IMG/VR virus record: IMGVR_UViG_3300031999_004042
Coordinates: 1 to 43,295 of that record
Strand: one strand, 5' to 3'
Length of the DNA: 43,295 nt
Source of the DNA: a virus
Position numbers and translations under genes: made by a program. Positions within the stretch are counted from its first letter, which is position 1. The number at the start of each line of letters is the position of its first letter. Below, piece after piece: positions 6,622 to 15,949 of the stretch. The notes under the pieces are model-generated. The model did not search any database, was not told where the DNA came from, and worked only from the letters and a program-made list of their open reading frames with translations.

Positions 6622-7553
6622 TTTGCTCCTTTAGTTTTTACTGCCGGCGCCTTGTCGACGATGGGTTCTCCCTGAACAACGGTTATCTTCTTTACCATAA
6701 AGTCAATGACCTTCTGGACAGTCTCGCCGGTCATCTCGCTCCAATCGTCGCAATCAGCCTTGACTAACCATTTATTGATGGTTTCTTCGTCCACCTTGAC
6801 GACCTCGATGAGCTCCTTGACGCGCTGGACTTGGGCGAGCGTCGCCATAATGACCGGGGTGCTTTCTTTCTCGATGATCTCTTTACCGTAATATTTGCAG
6901 AAGTTATCGTAAGACCAGACGAACTCGGCCGGGAACTTCGCCTGGCCGATCTCGGCGCGTTCCTTTACTGTGATAGCGATACGGTCCTCGCCGCGTTTTT
7001 CGATACGGAAAATAAGGTCGAAGAAATAATCGTCGCCGCGCATACTATCGAACGTCACGCCGGTTTTGGAGAAACCCGGGCCGTAAATGTCTTTCTGGTG
7101 AGCAGTAACGATGACGTTCATATCCAGGGCTAACAATAAACGCTGCAGCCCCTTAAAGTCACCTTTGACTTTACCCCAATAACGCATACCGAAATCCTGC
7201 ACCTCGGCGTCTTTCTCGGACTTAGAATACTTCTCAAACACTTTCGTCCATTTCTCTTGGGTAGCGTTATAGACCTGGGTGATAGGGTCCACGACGAGGG
7301 TGCGGTAGTCGTGTTTGGTGGTGAGCAGCTCGCGGACTTCCTCTTTGATCTCGTCGGGATTGTTCGACTGGAACACCACGGAGCCAGCTTTCGAAATCGC
7401 GTTACTGTAGAAATCGCTGCCCCGTTCGGTATCGATCAAATACGCTTTAGGAAACATACAGACCGCGGTGGTCTTGCCGATACCTGCTTCACCGAAAACG
7501 AAAACCTTTAACCTTTTCTCTTTTTTCTCCGGTGTTTTACCTTTCAACGCCAT
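6618..7553 (-). CDS. Sak4-like RecA-fold ATPase (phage single-strand annealing/recombination)
   Basis: The 311-residue protein has a Walker A motif GEAGIGKT (residues 21-28), a Walker B strand TLVVD (85-89) and a downstream 'VIVTAHQ' (148-153), typical of the AAA_24 group that includes Sak4. These ATPases act in phage recombination and replication, often with an SSB or DUF669 partner, which here follows immediately with an ATGA overlap. The C-terminal 80 residues form an extra domain with a predicted helical 'AQVQRVKELIEVVKVDEETINKWL' part; similar tails occur in relatives. The SD is AGGAGG. Confidence 0.8.
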   Translation of the reverse strand: MALKGKTPEKKEKRLKVFVFGEAGIGKTTAVCMFPKAYLIDTERGSDFYSNAISKAGSVVFQSNNPDEIKEEVRELLTTKHDYRTLVVDPITQVYNATQEKWTKVFEKYSKSEKDAEVQDFGMRYWGKVKGDFKGLQRLLLALDMNVIVTAHQKDIYGPGFSKTGVTFDSMRGDDYFFDLIFRIEKRGEDRIAITVKERAEIGQAKFPAEFVWSYDNFCKYYGKEIIEKESTPVIMATLAQVQRVKELIEVVKVDEETINKWLVKADCDDWSEMTGETVQKVIDFMVKKITVVQGEPIVDKAPAVKTKGAK

Positions 7554-7675
7554 TTTGCCTCCTGTTTTTCTTCTGCCTCTTCTTCTAAAAACTCAACACC
7601 AGACTGCGTTTTTGGGTTATCCCAATCTTCCCATTGTTGCGAGAGCCAACTGTCGTAACCGGAAATTAGTTCCAT
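7544..7675 (-). CDS. Small acidic protein at the head of the recombination operon
   Basis: The 43-residue acidic product (MELISGYDSWLSQQWEDW..., ending EEKQEAKWR) begins with ATG directly after the T7 tract of leader B and overlaps the start of the Sak4-like gene by 10 bases. Short acidic proteins with a 'Y-x-x-W-L' start are common next to such ATPases. No SD lies at the usual distance. The nearest purine-rich stretch (GGG in ACCCGGGC) is part of the leader stem, so translation may depend on leader structure. Confidence 0.55.
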   Translation of the reverse strand: MELISGYDSWLSQQWEDWDNPKTQSGVEFLEEEAEEKQEAKWR

Positions 7676-7804
7676 AAAAAAATGCCCGGGTGCCTGCCGA
7701 CGTGAAGTCGCATTGGTTGAGTGGCAAACAAGAAAGGCCGAACGGCCAATGCAGGCAGAGCCGGGCGTTTTGTCGAATTGATTTTATTATGGTTCCACTC
7801 AACC
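7676..7804 (-). promoter_or_regulatory. Structured leader B (pseudoknot-type, multi-stem, T7 tract)
   Basis: On the RNA, GGUUGAGUGG (7804-7795) sits at the 5' end. A long stem follows: GCCCGG and GCCUGC (7766-7761, 7756-7751) pair with GCAGGC and CCGGGC (7697-7692, 7689-7684), ending in U7. Inside are GCAUUGG/CCAAUGC (7752-7746 with 7716-7710), a GGCC-GUUC-GGCC hairpin (7747-7736) and CGAC/GUCG (7710-7698). CCACUCAACC (7724-7715), in the interior, is a perfect 10-base complement of the 5' end and overlaps CCAAUGC, so the two pairings exclude each other. This has switch-like architecture. Confidence 0.65.
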
Positions 7805-7815
7805 ATCATGGGGAA

Positions 7816-7844
7816 AGTTTACTATGAAAAATTGTTTTTGTCAA
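7816..7844 (-). promoter_or_regulatory. Leftward sigma70-like promoter of the recombination operon
   Basis: The -35 TTGACA (7844-7839) is perfect and is followed by a 17-base spacer and the -10 TAAACT (7821-7816). The expected start, about 7809, places the GGTTGAGTGG arm of leader B at the extreme 5' end of the RNA. Confidence 0.7.
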
Positions 7845-7851
7845 GGTCAAT

Positions 7852-7880
7852 TTGCAAATACTTTGGAGATATGGTAAACT
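7852..7880 (+). promoter_or_regulatory. Rightward promoter candidate for the lone + strand gene
   Basis: TTGCAA (7852-7857), a 17-base spacer and TAAACT (7875-7880) lie just before the gene starting at 7900. It is back to back with the leftward promoter and uses the same -10 hexamer. Confidence 0.5.
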
Positions 7881-7899
7881 ATAGCCGAAGGTGGCAGAC

Positions 7900-8283
7900 A
7901 TGAAGTTTATAAAACCCTCGTTCAAGATTATCGGTGTGATCGCCTTAACGCTTTTATTCGCTTTTGCGCGGGACGTTTATTTTGCCTTAAAGGATGAAAG
8001 GGTCAACCGGGAATATTACGAATGGCTGCCGATCCGTTATGCGACCGGACCTTGCGGCAAAGCCGACAATACCGGCATGATAAAGATCGCCGGCAAGCCC
8101 GCGATTTACATTCATGAACCCGATTATCCTATTTATAAAGGTGGGAAGAACCCCAACGGAGAGTATATCTTTCGTAATGACAACGTAATTGCTGATTATA
8201 CTGCTTGGCAAAATATCCAGTTGGCGGAAATGTCGCAGCGCGGTAACAATACCCAATCCGCGTTCGCCGGCCAGAGACGATAA
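7900..8283 (+). CDS. Membrane-anchored protein of unknown function
   Basis: The 127-residue protein has one N-terminal hydrophobic segment (IIGVIALTLLFAFA, residues 11-24) after a basic start (MKFIKPSFK), then a soluble domain without recognised motifs (IYIHEPDYPIYKGGK). It is probably anchored with the bulk outside the cytoplasm. ATG 7900 is preferred over GTG 7891 because of an SD (GAAGGTGG). It is the only rightward gene between 1 and 39883 and has its own promoter, a moron-like arrangement. It converges tail to tail with the polyvalent protein gene. Confidence 0.6.
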   Translation: MKFIKPSFKIIGVIALTLLFAFARDVYFALKDERVNREYYEWLPIRYATGPCGKADNTGMIKIAGKPAIYIHEPDYPIYKGGKNPNGEYIFRNDNVIADYTAWQNIQLAEMSQRGNNTQSAFAGQRR

Positions 8284-8289
8284 CTCCTT

Positions 8290-11200
8290 TCAATCAAACC
8301 CATAACGATGGAGCTCTCTTCGTATAGATTCACTTAATTGTTCAGATTGTTTTGCGTTGTTTTTTGCGTGCGCTCTGACCAAGTTTTTACGGTATAGGGT
8401 CAACTTTTCATATAACTCGCTAAGATGTTTGCGCCGCTTTTCTTCTTTCCAGGCCAGGGTTTTAGCCGCATACTTTTCGCTTAATTTATCCCACTCATCG
8501 TAGAAATCGCCTATTTGTTTGGCGGGCTTTTCCGGTTGATTGACGAATAATCCCCGCATAAACACAGGGTCTTTCTGGTTCACCCGGTTGAATAACCCGC
8601 CGGAATAAGAGTTGATAAGGTAATCGATCTGCACCGGCGAAAGCGCAAGGCCTAAATGGTTCACTGCCGCTGAAATGACCTTGGCTGCGTCCGTGGTAGT
8701 TTCTCTTACTCTGCTTTGTACCGGCAGCCGGGATAATCCTTCCGCCTCGACGGGGCGGCCCAAATAATCTTTGTTTATGGCGGCTGAAAGTGCCGGTTGC
8801 ACTACCGTGGGTATGAAGCTAGGGAAAAACTGCAAGAAATTATGCTTTAACGCCTCGATCGCCTTGGGATCATCTTCCGAATCAAGCAACGCCTCGATGG
8901 TAGAACCAAAGATCGTTCCCCACAGGAATGGTTTTGGCAGCCTTATTATTCCGTCGGGAATTTCGATGAACCAGTTGGCGTATTTATATTCCCGCGGCAG
9001 GTTTTTATACCACTGTTTATCTTTGTTCTGATACCATAGATACGCCGCTAATAATCCGATGGTCGTAAGCCCCCGGACTGTCGTCCGATAAGGGTGTTCA
9101 CGAAAGTTCTTGACGATCATCCCTAACTCAAGCATATTGGGATTAAAAAAAGCCGCTAACCGGTTTATCTTTTTGCCTGTCTTACCGCCGCCGGAAAAAT
9201 TAAGCGTAACATTTTGAGCGTTATTAAAGGCTTTAACAAACGCGTCATCGTCCGACCAGCCGGGGTGCTCTTTTTTTAGTTGACCATAGGTGCGTTCCAA
9301 TTCTACTATGCGGTACGGTTGTTCAAAAATACTGACGACATCTTGGAAAAATTCCAACGGGTGTTTAACGACGTTAAGGGCCTTTCCCAACGGTAGCTGC
9401 TTAGTCAGGAATTTATCGTAAGTGTCAATACTGCCGGCTCTATCCGACCCGACCCAACCGGACATTTTACCGCCCAGATTAAGATAGCGGTTGACTACGG
9501 AGCCCGGCCGGTTCCACTGGGTTTTTTCGCGCAATAAACCGATCAGCATATCAATACCGGGAAGCGGGAATTTTTGCTGCGATTGTATAGCGTATGTAAA
9601 TGTGTCTCGAGCCGGGTTGCGGGCGAACATAAACTCCGGGCTGAAAGTGATGGCTCCAAGTTTCAAGGTTTGAGTAGCGAACGACAAGGCGTCTAATCCC
9701 AAGGGTAACTGCCAGGTGTCTAATTCCGACAGCGATTGATAAAGTTCTTTGTTGACTTCATAAAATTTACGTTTCCCGTTTTTCCATAGAGGAACGATAT
9801 TATCTTTACCGGTATAATTGTATTGCGGCAGAGCTATATTCACTATCGCGTCTAAGTCCTGCTCGGACAACGCCTCGGCCACGTCTTGGGGTAGATTATC
9901 CAATATCTCCTTGACTTCCGGTAGTTTCTTTAAATCAACGGTTGTTTTCGCCATGCGTATGGGGGCCGGGACTTCCTCGATTATCCGGCCTACCCCCGGA
10001 TTATTTGCCAACTGCGCGAGCCGGTTGACAATGACCATTTTTTGCGCCCGGGTGATCATGTCTCTGGTAGCCGATACGCTGGCTTCGTATGGATTGAGTA
10101 AGGGACGCTGCGAGCCTTTAAACCCCTTGACCATCTTCCCTTGTTTGCTTAAAACATTACCGCCGCCGACCGCCAATTCATCATCGCTGAATATCCGTTT
10201 AAACGCGATGTAAAGCGGATCGACTTTATGGAACAATTCTACCGCCTTCGCGTCTAATCCGCCGGAATCAACCGCCCATTTTAAAAGGTTATTAAAATAT
10301 TCCGTGCCTTCCTGGGCAAATTTTCTGAAAAGCGGATTGTCTAATTTCTCCAAAACATAGGCCGTGTCTTTAGCGTCAAACCCGGTTTGCTGACCCTTTG
10401 TCTGCCTCGTACGAGCGCGGCTTAAAACATAATAAAGGGCGGCGTCCCGGTGTTGCTCTTGGGGTATTTGTCCCCAAACCGCATTGAGAGATTTCCCGGT
10501 CGGACGCCCAACCATATCAATAGTGTTTTTCTCAACAAAGGTATTCGCTATCGCGCCGGCCTTGCCGCGGTAAAATACTGCCAACTCAAAAGGATCTTCC
10601 GAAGGCTTGAGTTTCTTGCCGGATAATCTCTCGACTTCCTCTACAGCCTTGCGCAACCCGTTTAACTCTTCAAACCATTGTTTTTCCGTGACTTCGGCGA
10701 TGTCTTGTATCCTTTCTGCCGCAGTGGGCTGGACGTGATGTTCTTTCTTCCATTCTATTTGAGAAGCGGCGCGGGCCTGGGCGCCCTGGTTTTCCCAAAC
10801 ATAGTACATATCCCGCAATTTATTGAGATTGCTAAATGCTTTGGGATTGTTCTTGGCGAAATAATCAAGAAAGAATTTATTGAAATTAGGCGCTATGGTT
10901 TCGTTATCTCCCACGGTGACATAATGACGAATAAATTCGGCGAACCCTTCGGAGGACCGTCTTTTCTCTTGGTCATAATCGAGATTGCATAGTTCCTTAA
11001 CGGCGACTGACCGCGTTGCTTTAGGGATTTCCTTGGAACGCCAATATTGAGACAGGTCTTTACGCATTAAATGGTCAATGCGGTGCGCGATTTCGTGAGT
11101 GCCGACCTCAACCTCGCCCCAATTCTTCTGGCGAACAAGATCGGTTCTCCGGTTGTAAGTACCAAGGGTCTCCCGATAACGATGAGTAGCTTGGCCGCGG

Positions 11201-13086
11201 ATAGGCACATCAAAAGCCTTTTCCATGAAATCCCGAATTTGCGTTTTGTTTATCCGTTCACCGGTGGCGGACTCCATCGGCATTTCCTTTACCGGTGTTT
11301 GAACCGCCTCTCCTTTCGCCGGTTGTGCGCGGTACTCTGGCACTTCGAGTTCAGGCAAGGCTTGGTCGGGTTGGGCGGGGGTGGGCGCTTCGGGAGCCTG
11401 CCCTCCGGCAATATCCGTCATCCGTTGTTTCATCTGGTCTATGCCTTGGCGTTTAGTAAGGGCCATAGAACCGGTATTGGTCGCCGTTTCTACCGCTTCT
11501 CTTAAAAATTGGCCTTGCCATCCCAAATCCAAGGCTTCTTGGGTATCTTCTAACTGGTTCATCTTATTGTTTACTTCGGCAATCTTAGCCGTAACAGCTT
11601 TTATCTGCGCCGGGTTATCGGCGATAGATTGGCCGTATTCTTGCGCGGCGTTTGTCATCGAAACTTTACTGGTCTGCGCGTCAAAAGTAGGAATATCCGA
11701 AACGGTCCCGGTATCAGGCAAAACCTTGATGGCCGCTACGGTTTCAGGATCCAGTGTCCTAAAGGCGGCACTGGGCTGGGTGGGCGCGACCTGTTCCGGG
11801 GAAGGTAATTCACCCGCAGGAGTTATCTCGCCGGTAGGTTGTCCGGCCTGTGAAGTCCTGGTTTCAACCGCCGGTTTCATGCCAAACGCTTTTCTGAATT
11901 TGCTCCAAATAGGCTTATCAACCAAGGTAACGACTTTTTCTGCCGGTATCTCTATATCTACGCCGTTTTGAATAGCCTGGCGCAGTTTGCTGGGTTGTAA
12001 TCTTAGGGCGCCGAATAAAGACTTCTGCGCGGGTGTCGTCAACTCGCCGGTTTGAAAAATGTCTTTGACTTGTCGCGGCGATAACTTAATGGTCTTCGGA
12101 AGTTTATATTCCGTACTTACGTCTTTAAATATCTTTTCAGTGATCGTATGCCCAAAATGGTTAGCGTAAGGCGCGATCTTCTGCGCGCCTTTAACCGCGC
12201 CCCACCCGGTAGCCAGTAATTCGCCCATATCCAAAAGGTCTTTAGCTAATTGCGGCGCGTGTTCGGGAAGAAAGTCACCGGCGCTATCCACCGGATACTT
12301 ACGTTTTATATCCAACGCTTTCGCCGCTACCTGTTCAGTCAAGGAAATAGCTGTCTTTGCGATAGCGAATAACGCCAATCCCGCGGCCGTAGGAACCGGA
12401 GCCGCGATCAAACCAGCGGCAATACCGCCAGCCATTCCGCCGGCAACCGGTCCGGCCAAATCTTCTCTCAAATGTTCCGGGTAATCATGCCATATAAATT
12501 TTAAAACACTGTCTTTGACTTTTTCTAAGGGTTGGGGCAAGGGTTTCCATGTCTTGAGTTCCCCGGTCGGGGCTAACGGTTTTTTCTCTTCTTTCGGCGG
12601 TTTCCCCATCGCCACGTCAATTTGGGCTTTCTTTTTCTCGAGCAACATCTTCATTCCGGCCTCTGCCTCGATAGACCGCGGAGGGTTAGCCTTAAAGTGT
12701 TCTTGGGTTTCCTTTAGTGTCCAGCGGGTAGGGTCTTGGAGCCGCACTTGTTCATCCATCGCGGCCTGTTGCTGGGCGGCCTGCTGTTGCTGGGCGGCCT
12801 GCTGTTCTTGCTGGATTTTAAAGGCGGCCATCGCCTGTTGAGTTTGGAAATCGCTTTGGAGTTTTTCTTCAAAGGGGTTTTCCGCGGTTTCCGCAACATT
12901 GGGTATGTTGATTTGCGGCCGACCCTGGATTTTTAGTATTCCGCTGCCCGAAGGGGACGGAAGTGTAGCGGTTGCCCCCGGCCGGCCACCCGATAGTTGC
13001 GCGTATGCTTCTTCTATGTCATCTTGGGTCGGCTGCTGGTCGAACTCAATAACCTTACCGTTGTCAAATTCTACTTTATAAGCCAT
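8290..13086 (-). CDS. Giant polyvalent internal virion protein with zincin (HExxH) domain
   Basis: The 1598-residue product resembles phage 'polyvalent proteins' thought to be injected with the DNA. Residues 80-115 are Q/A-rich coiled coil. A Gly/Ala-rich hydrophobic stretch lies near 210-250. A zincin motif HEIAHRIDH starts at residue 664, with a downstream glutamate cluster EGFAEF at 713-718 that could supply the third zinc ligand. The C-terminal half has 'SPEFMFARNPARDTFTYAI' and an 'LSPVQIDYLINSYSGG' segment, typical of large polyvalent protein-associated domain 38. It is the last gene of the late operon, where podoviruses keep ejection proteins. Peptidase activity is predicted from the motif only. 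Confidence 0.75.
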   Translation of the reverse strand: MAYKVEFDNGKVIEFDQQPTQDDIEEAYAQLSGGRPGATATLPSPSGSGILKIQGRPQINIPNVAETAENPFEEKLQSDFQTQQAMAAFKIQQEQQAAQQQQAAQQQAAMDEQVRLQDPTRWTLKETQEHFKANPPRSIEAEAGMKMLLEKKKAQIDVAMGKPPKEEKKPLAPTGELKTWKPLPQPLEKVKDSVLKFIWHDYPEHLREDLAGPVAGGMAGGIAAGLIAAPVPTAAGLALFAIAKTAISLTEQVAAKALDIKRKYPVDSAGDFLPEHAPQLAKDLLDMGELLATGWGAVKGAQKIAPYANHFGHTITEKIFKDVSTEYKLPKTIKLSPRQVKDIFQTGELTTPAQKSLFGALRLQPSKLRQAIQNGVDIEIPAEKVVTLVDKPIWSKFRKAFGMKPAVETRTSQAGQPTGEITPAGELPSPEQVAPTQPSAAFRTLDPETVAAIKVLPDTGTVSDIPTFDAQTSKVSMTNAAQEYGQSIADNPAQIKAVTAKIAEVNNKMNQLEDTQEALDLGWQGQFLREAVETATNTGSMALTKRQGIDQMKQRMTDIAGGQAPEAPTPAQPDQALPELEVPEYRAQPAKGEAVQTPVKEMPMESATGERINKTQIRDFMEKAFDVPIRGQATHRYRETLGTYNRRTDLVRQKNWGEVEVGTHEIAHRIDHLMRKDLSQYWRSKEIPKATRSVAVKELCNLDYDQEKRRSSEGFAEFIRHYVTVGDNETIAPNFNKFFLDYFAKNNPKAFSNLNKLRDMYYVWENQGAQARAASQIEWKKEHHVQPTAAERIQDIAEVTEKQWFEELNGLRKAVEEVERLSGKKLKPSEDPFELAVFYRGKAGAIANTFVEKNTIDMVGRPTGKSLNAVWGQIPQEQHRDAALYYVLSRARTRQTKGQQTGFDAKDTAYVLEKLDNPLFRKFAQEGTEYFNNLLKWAVDSGGLDAKAVELFHKVDPLYIAFKRIFSDDELAVGGGNVLSKQGKMVKGFKGSQRPLLNPYEASVSATRDMITRAQKMVIVNRLAQLANNPGVGRIIEEVPAPIRMAKTTVDLKKLPEVKEILDNLPQDVAEALSEQDLDAIVNIALPQYNYTGKDNIVPLWKNGKRKFYEVNKELYQSLSELDTWQLPLGLDALSFATQTLKLGAITFSPEFMFARNPARDTFTYAIQSQQKFPLPGIDMLIGLLREKTQWNRPGSVVNRYLNLGGKMSGWVGSDRAGSIDTYDKFLTKQLPLGKALNVVKHPLEFFQDVVSIFEQPYRIVELERTYGQLKKEHPGWSDDDAFVKAFNNAQNVTLNFSGGGKTGKKINRLAAFFNPNMLELGMIVKNFREHPYRTTVRGLTTIGLLAAYLWYQNKDKQWYKNLPREYKYANWFIEIPDGIIRLPKPFLWGTIFGSTIEALLDSEDDPKAIEALKHNFLQFFPSFIPTVVQPALSAAINKDYLGRPVEAEGLSRLPVQSRVRETTTDAAKVISAAVNHLGLALSPVQIDYLINSYSGGLFNRVNQKDPVFMRGLFVNQPEKPAKQIGDFYDEWDKLSEKYAAKTLAWKEEKRRKHLSELYEKLTLYRKNLVRAHAKNNAKQSEQLSESIRRELHRYGFD

Positions 13087-13093
13087 AAGGCTC

Positions 13094-14014
13094 CTATGAT
13101 TTAGTAACCTTATACGTTGCTCCAGAGGACACCTTGCCTGTAAAGTCGGCAGGTTGGTTATTACCCATAGCCGGCGATGTTATATCCTGGACAGCGTTAC
13201 CGCCCCAATCCAAGATACTTTCCCACCACGGTTTACCCTTAGATTTGGGAGTTTTTTTGGCAAGGGTTATCGCCTCGGCTTCCGCCAACGCCATCTGAAT
13301 ATCCGGGTCACTACGGTCAGGCGGTGACTTTAATCCCTTGGTCGCCGCGGTCCAAATATCTTCCGCGTCTTTATCCTTGCCCGCGGGACTGGTCCCAATG
13401 GATTTGATTGAGGCGATCACGTTGTCCTTAATGATTTGCTCTTGCATTTTCTTGTATTCGTCTTTGGCTGTCTGTGTTTCTTTAGCCGTATTCAGTTTCT
13501 CTTCGGCCAGTTTTTGTCTCGCTTGGGCTATCTCTGTCATCTCGCTGCCCTTGCCTATATTCGCCTGGGCCACCTGTTCCGCGACGGTGTAACCGGGGAC
13601 TTCAAGGCCGGTGCCTTTGAGCGTCGCGTCATAAGCCTTTTGCGGAGTATAACCGGCGCTTCGCAGTTCCTTATACATGGAAAGTTTGTCTTTTAAAGTC
13701 TGCTGGGATAACCCGCCCGCACCCGTTAATGCCGACATATCAGACGCCGACAATCCAGCTCCGGTGGTCGTTTTGGGCGATACATATTGAGATGAAGTTT
13801 TATAACGGTTAGCCGCCTCATCCATTCGCGCCTGATGTTCCTCTTGAAGCCGTTTTTCTTCGGCGCGTTGGCGTCTAAGTTCTTCCTGTTTGGAAAAAAA
13901 AGTTAAAGCCGTCTGGACAGGCGACCACACGGCATTACCATAGGGATCTATGGATCTCGGGCTTGCCCCGGCTGGAACTGCTCCCATTTCTAATAACTGG
14001 TCATACCAAGCCAT
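13094..14014 (-). CDS. Coiled-coil virion or ejection protein candidate
   Basis: The 306-residue protein has a long charged coiled-coil stretch (residues 41-70, EELRRQRAEEKRLQEEH) and a second one about 165-195, separated by Gly/Ser/Thr-rich linkers. The C-terminal part contains 'PWWESILDWGGNAVQDI', an amphipathic helix that might contact membrane. It lies between the giant polyvalent gene and another low-complexity structural gene with 7-9 base spacers and strong SDs. An internal virion or ejection role is inferred from position and composition, not homology. Confidence 0.55.
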   Translation of the reverse strand: MAWYDQLLEMGAVPAGASPRSIDPYGNAVWSPVQTALTFFSKQEELRRQRAEEKRLQEEHQARMDEAANRYKTSSQYVSPKTTTGAGLSASDMSALTGAGGLSQQTLKDKLSMYKELRSAGYTPQKAYDATLKGTGLEVPGYTVAEQVAQANIGKGSEMTEIAQARQKLAEEKLNTAKETQTAKDEYKKMQEQIIKDNVIASIKSIGTSPAGKDKDAEDIWTAATKGLKSPPDRSDPDIQMALAEAEAITLAKKTPKSKGKPWWESILDWGGNAVQDITSPAMGNNQPADFTGKVSSGATYKVTKS

Positions 14015-14023
14015 AGGGCCTCC

Positions 14024-15589
14024 TTATTTCGTTGTTGCCGGTTGTTTCTGGAACCCGGACTTTTCCGCGGCATACATAGCTTGTAACTGACGATATTGCG
14101 CCAAAGCGTTCACGGCGATTATCCCCTTCTCTGTTCGACCCGCAGGACTATTCGGGTCTATACCGTAATTCCCGCCATTGACCATATAAATTCCCCAGAG
14201 TTTGTCTAATTGCTCCTGCCAACGAGCGTCTTGTGCCGCGGTCATGCCAGTTCCGGTTTTCTCGCCGGTTGTACCTTCGGTTGTTTCCCCGCCAGTGTCT
14301 GTAGGCCCTTCGGGGAACATCGGCCCTGTGCCAGCGAACTTTGTCCCTGCCCCGAAATCACCGCCCCCGGCTGGCCCGGTGCCTGCGGTACCCATGTTTC
14401 TTTCTTTATTCGCGGCCATCCAAGCGTCATAATCGGCTTGAGAACCGAAAAGACTATCTACCCTACCACTCGTATTTCCAGCGGTTGCGCCCCCGCCGGT
14501 GCCGGTTGGATATATTCCCATGCCCGGGGTATAACTACCCATCTTGGCCGTGCCGCCTGTACTTCTGAAAGAAATAGTCCCGCCGCCGGTAGTCCCGCCG
14601 CCGGTAGTCCCGCCGCCGGTAGTCCCGCCGCCCGAAAACATCTGCGCTATTTGTTGAGGCGTGATCTGCGACATATCCAGGGTATTCGGCATAGTGATTG
14701 ACTTGAGGCCGTAAGTCGGCGCGTTCTGCGAGGCTTGCAACGCTTGGCTTGTTGTTCCGGTCAACTCGTTACGACCGCGGAGCCAATCCTGGTATTGCGC
14801 TTCCAAGTCGGCAGTTTTGAGGTTGTTCATGTAAGCGTCATAATTCTGCGCTTGCGGCACCATCGAAGTCATCCGGTCGCGTTCTTTATTGATAAAATCT
14901 GCGACTTGTACGCCAAGATCTTGTAACGAGTTTTGACGCAGAGTACCTTCTTGTTCCATAGCTTTAGTGCCGTAAAATGATCCACGAGCGCCCGCGCCTA
15001 AACGAGATTGGTCTATCGAGGTTTGCAAATTACGATTCGCCACGTCGGTGATCGATTGGATATAAGGTGAAGCGTTAGGGTCAGTATATTGCCCTGAAAG
15101 TATCTTACTTATCTCATCAGCGCCTAACCCGTAAAGACTGCCCGGAGCGCCAGCTGTCCGCTGGCCGGTATAAAGTTGACCGGGGGTATAGGCCGTCGCG
15201 TTCTGACTGTAAAAGTTGCCTAACTGCTGTCCTAACGCTGTTTGCCAGTCTTCCTGCATAGGGACAGCGTTTATCGTCGCGCCGGGTGTGTAAGGCAAAG
15301 CCCCAGAAGCAATATTGCCGCCAGCAGCGTCGCCACCCGTAGTAGGCGCGGTAGGTGTGGTGGGCAGGCCAGAGATAGAGGGGCTCGACGTGGCAGAGGC
15401 CGCCATCAAAGGCAACGCGGGTGCGGGTGCTGGTGCGGGCGCGGGCGCTGGCGCAGGCGCGGGCGGGATTGGCGTTGAAGTATTGGCCCAACCCTGCTGT
15501 TGTATCATTTGGCCTGGTGTTTGCGTCCCTATCGTGCTTAAATATTGCGCTATCTGTGCCGCAGTCGGTGTCTGATAAGAAACACCCAT
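14024..15589 (-). CDS. Low-complexity virion protein with Pro-Ala and Gly-Thr repeats
   Basis: The 521-residue protein has an N-terminal 'TPTAAQIAQYL' segment, an Ala-Pro dipeptide run (residues 43-59), a central alpha-helical region with 'ARGSFYGTKAMEQEGTLRQ', and a Gly-Gly-Gly-Thr-Thr repeat (about 318-338) encoded by a 15-bp tandem repeat at 14580-14635. The central part resembles phage head or tail proteins encoded beside large ejection proteins. The linkers would give a flexible, extended molecule. The family cannot be named with confidence. Confidence 0.5.
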   Translation of the reverse strand: MGVSYQTPTAAQIAQYLSTIGTQTPGQMIQQQGWANTSTPIPPAPAPAPAPAPAPAPALPLMAASATSSPSISGLPTTPTAPTTGGDAAGGNIASGALPYTPGATINAVPMQEDWQTALGQQLGNFYSQNATAYTPGQLYTGQRTAGAPGSLYGLGADEISKILSGQYTDPNASPYIQSITDVANRNLQTSIDQSRLGAGARGSFYGTKAMEQEGTLRQNSLQDLGVQVADFINKERDRMTSMVPQAQNYDAYMNNLKTADLEAQYQDWLRGRNELTGTTSQALQASQNAPTYGLKSITMPNTLDMSQITPQQIAQMFSGGGTTGGGTTGGGTTGGGTISFRSTGGTAKMGSYTPGMGIYPTGTGGGATAGNTSGRVDSLFGSQADYDAWMAANKERNMGTAGTGPAGGGDFGAGTKFAGTGPMFPEGPTDTGGETTEGTTGEKTGTGMTAAQDARWQEQLDKLWGIYMVNGGNYGIDPNSPAGRTEKGIIAVNALAQYRQLQAMYAAEKSGFQKQPATTK

Positions 15590-15598
15590 AAATCCTCC

Positions 15599-15949
15599 TT
15601 ATAGAATTATCACCGTAATATTGGCGTTGGCGATACTGCAACGCAGATATATGTTTGTCGTCGTCCAGGTCGTCGCACCATCGTACACGGCCCCTGTCGT
15701 TGAATTTTTAATTACCAAATATCCAGTAGGCACTCTTTTCAAAGTATGCGCCACGGCAAACTCCGTATTGGCCGCGCCGGTATCCGCAACCGCATGGCTT
15801 TCGCAGTTAAAGTTTTCCGTAAACTTGAGACCACCGTTCAAAAGTTCACTCAAAGAAAACGAGTAATTTAACAATTCCTTAGCCAACCCGCCTTCAAACG
15901 GTTTGTTGAAATTGACTTCCGGTAGTCTTATCTTAATGGGTATTCTCAA
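15599..15949 (-). CDS. Small phage structural protein
   Basis: The 116-residue protein contains 'VAHTLKRVPTGYLVIKNS', 'VYDGATTWTTTNIYLRCSI' and a final beta strand. This pattern recurs in small tail or fibre-associated phage proteins. The start is TTG at 15949, chosen because it overlaps the upstream stop (TTGA) and has GGGAG 7 bases upstream; no ATG fits the conserved N-terminus. The precise role is unknown. Confidence 0.55.
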   Translation of the reverse strand: MRIPIKIRLPEVNFNKPFEGGLAKELLNYSFSLSELLNGGLKFTENFNCESHAVADTGAANTEFAVAHTLKRVPTGYLVIKNSTTGAVYDGATTWTTTNIYLRCSIANANITVIIL

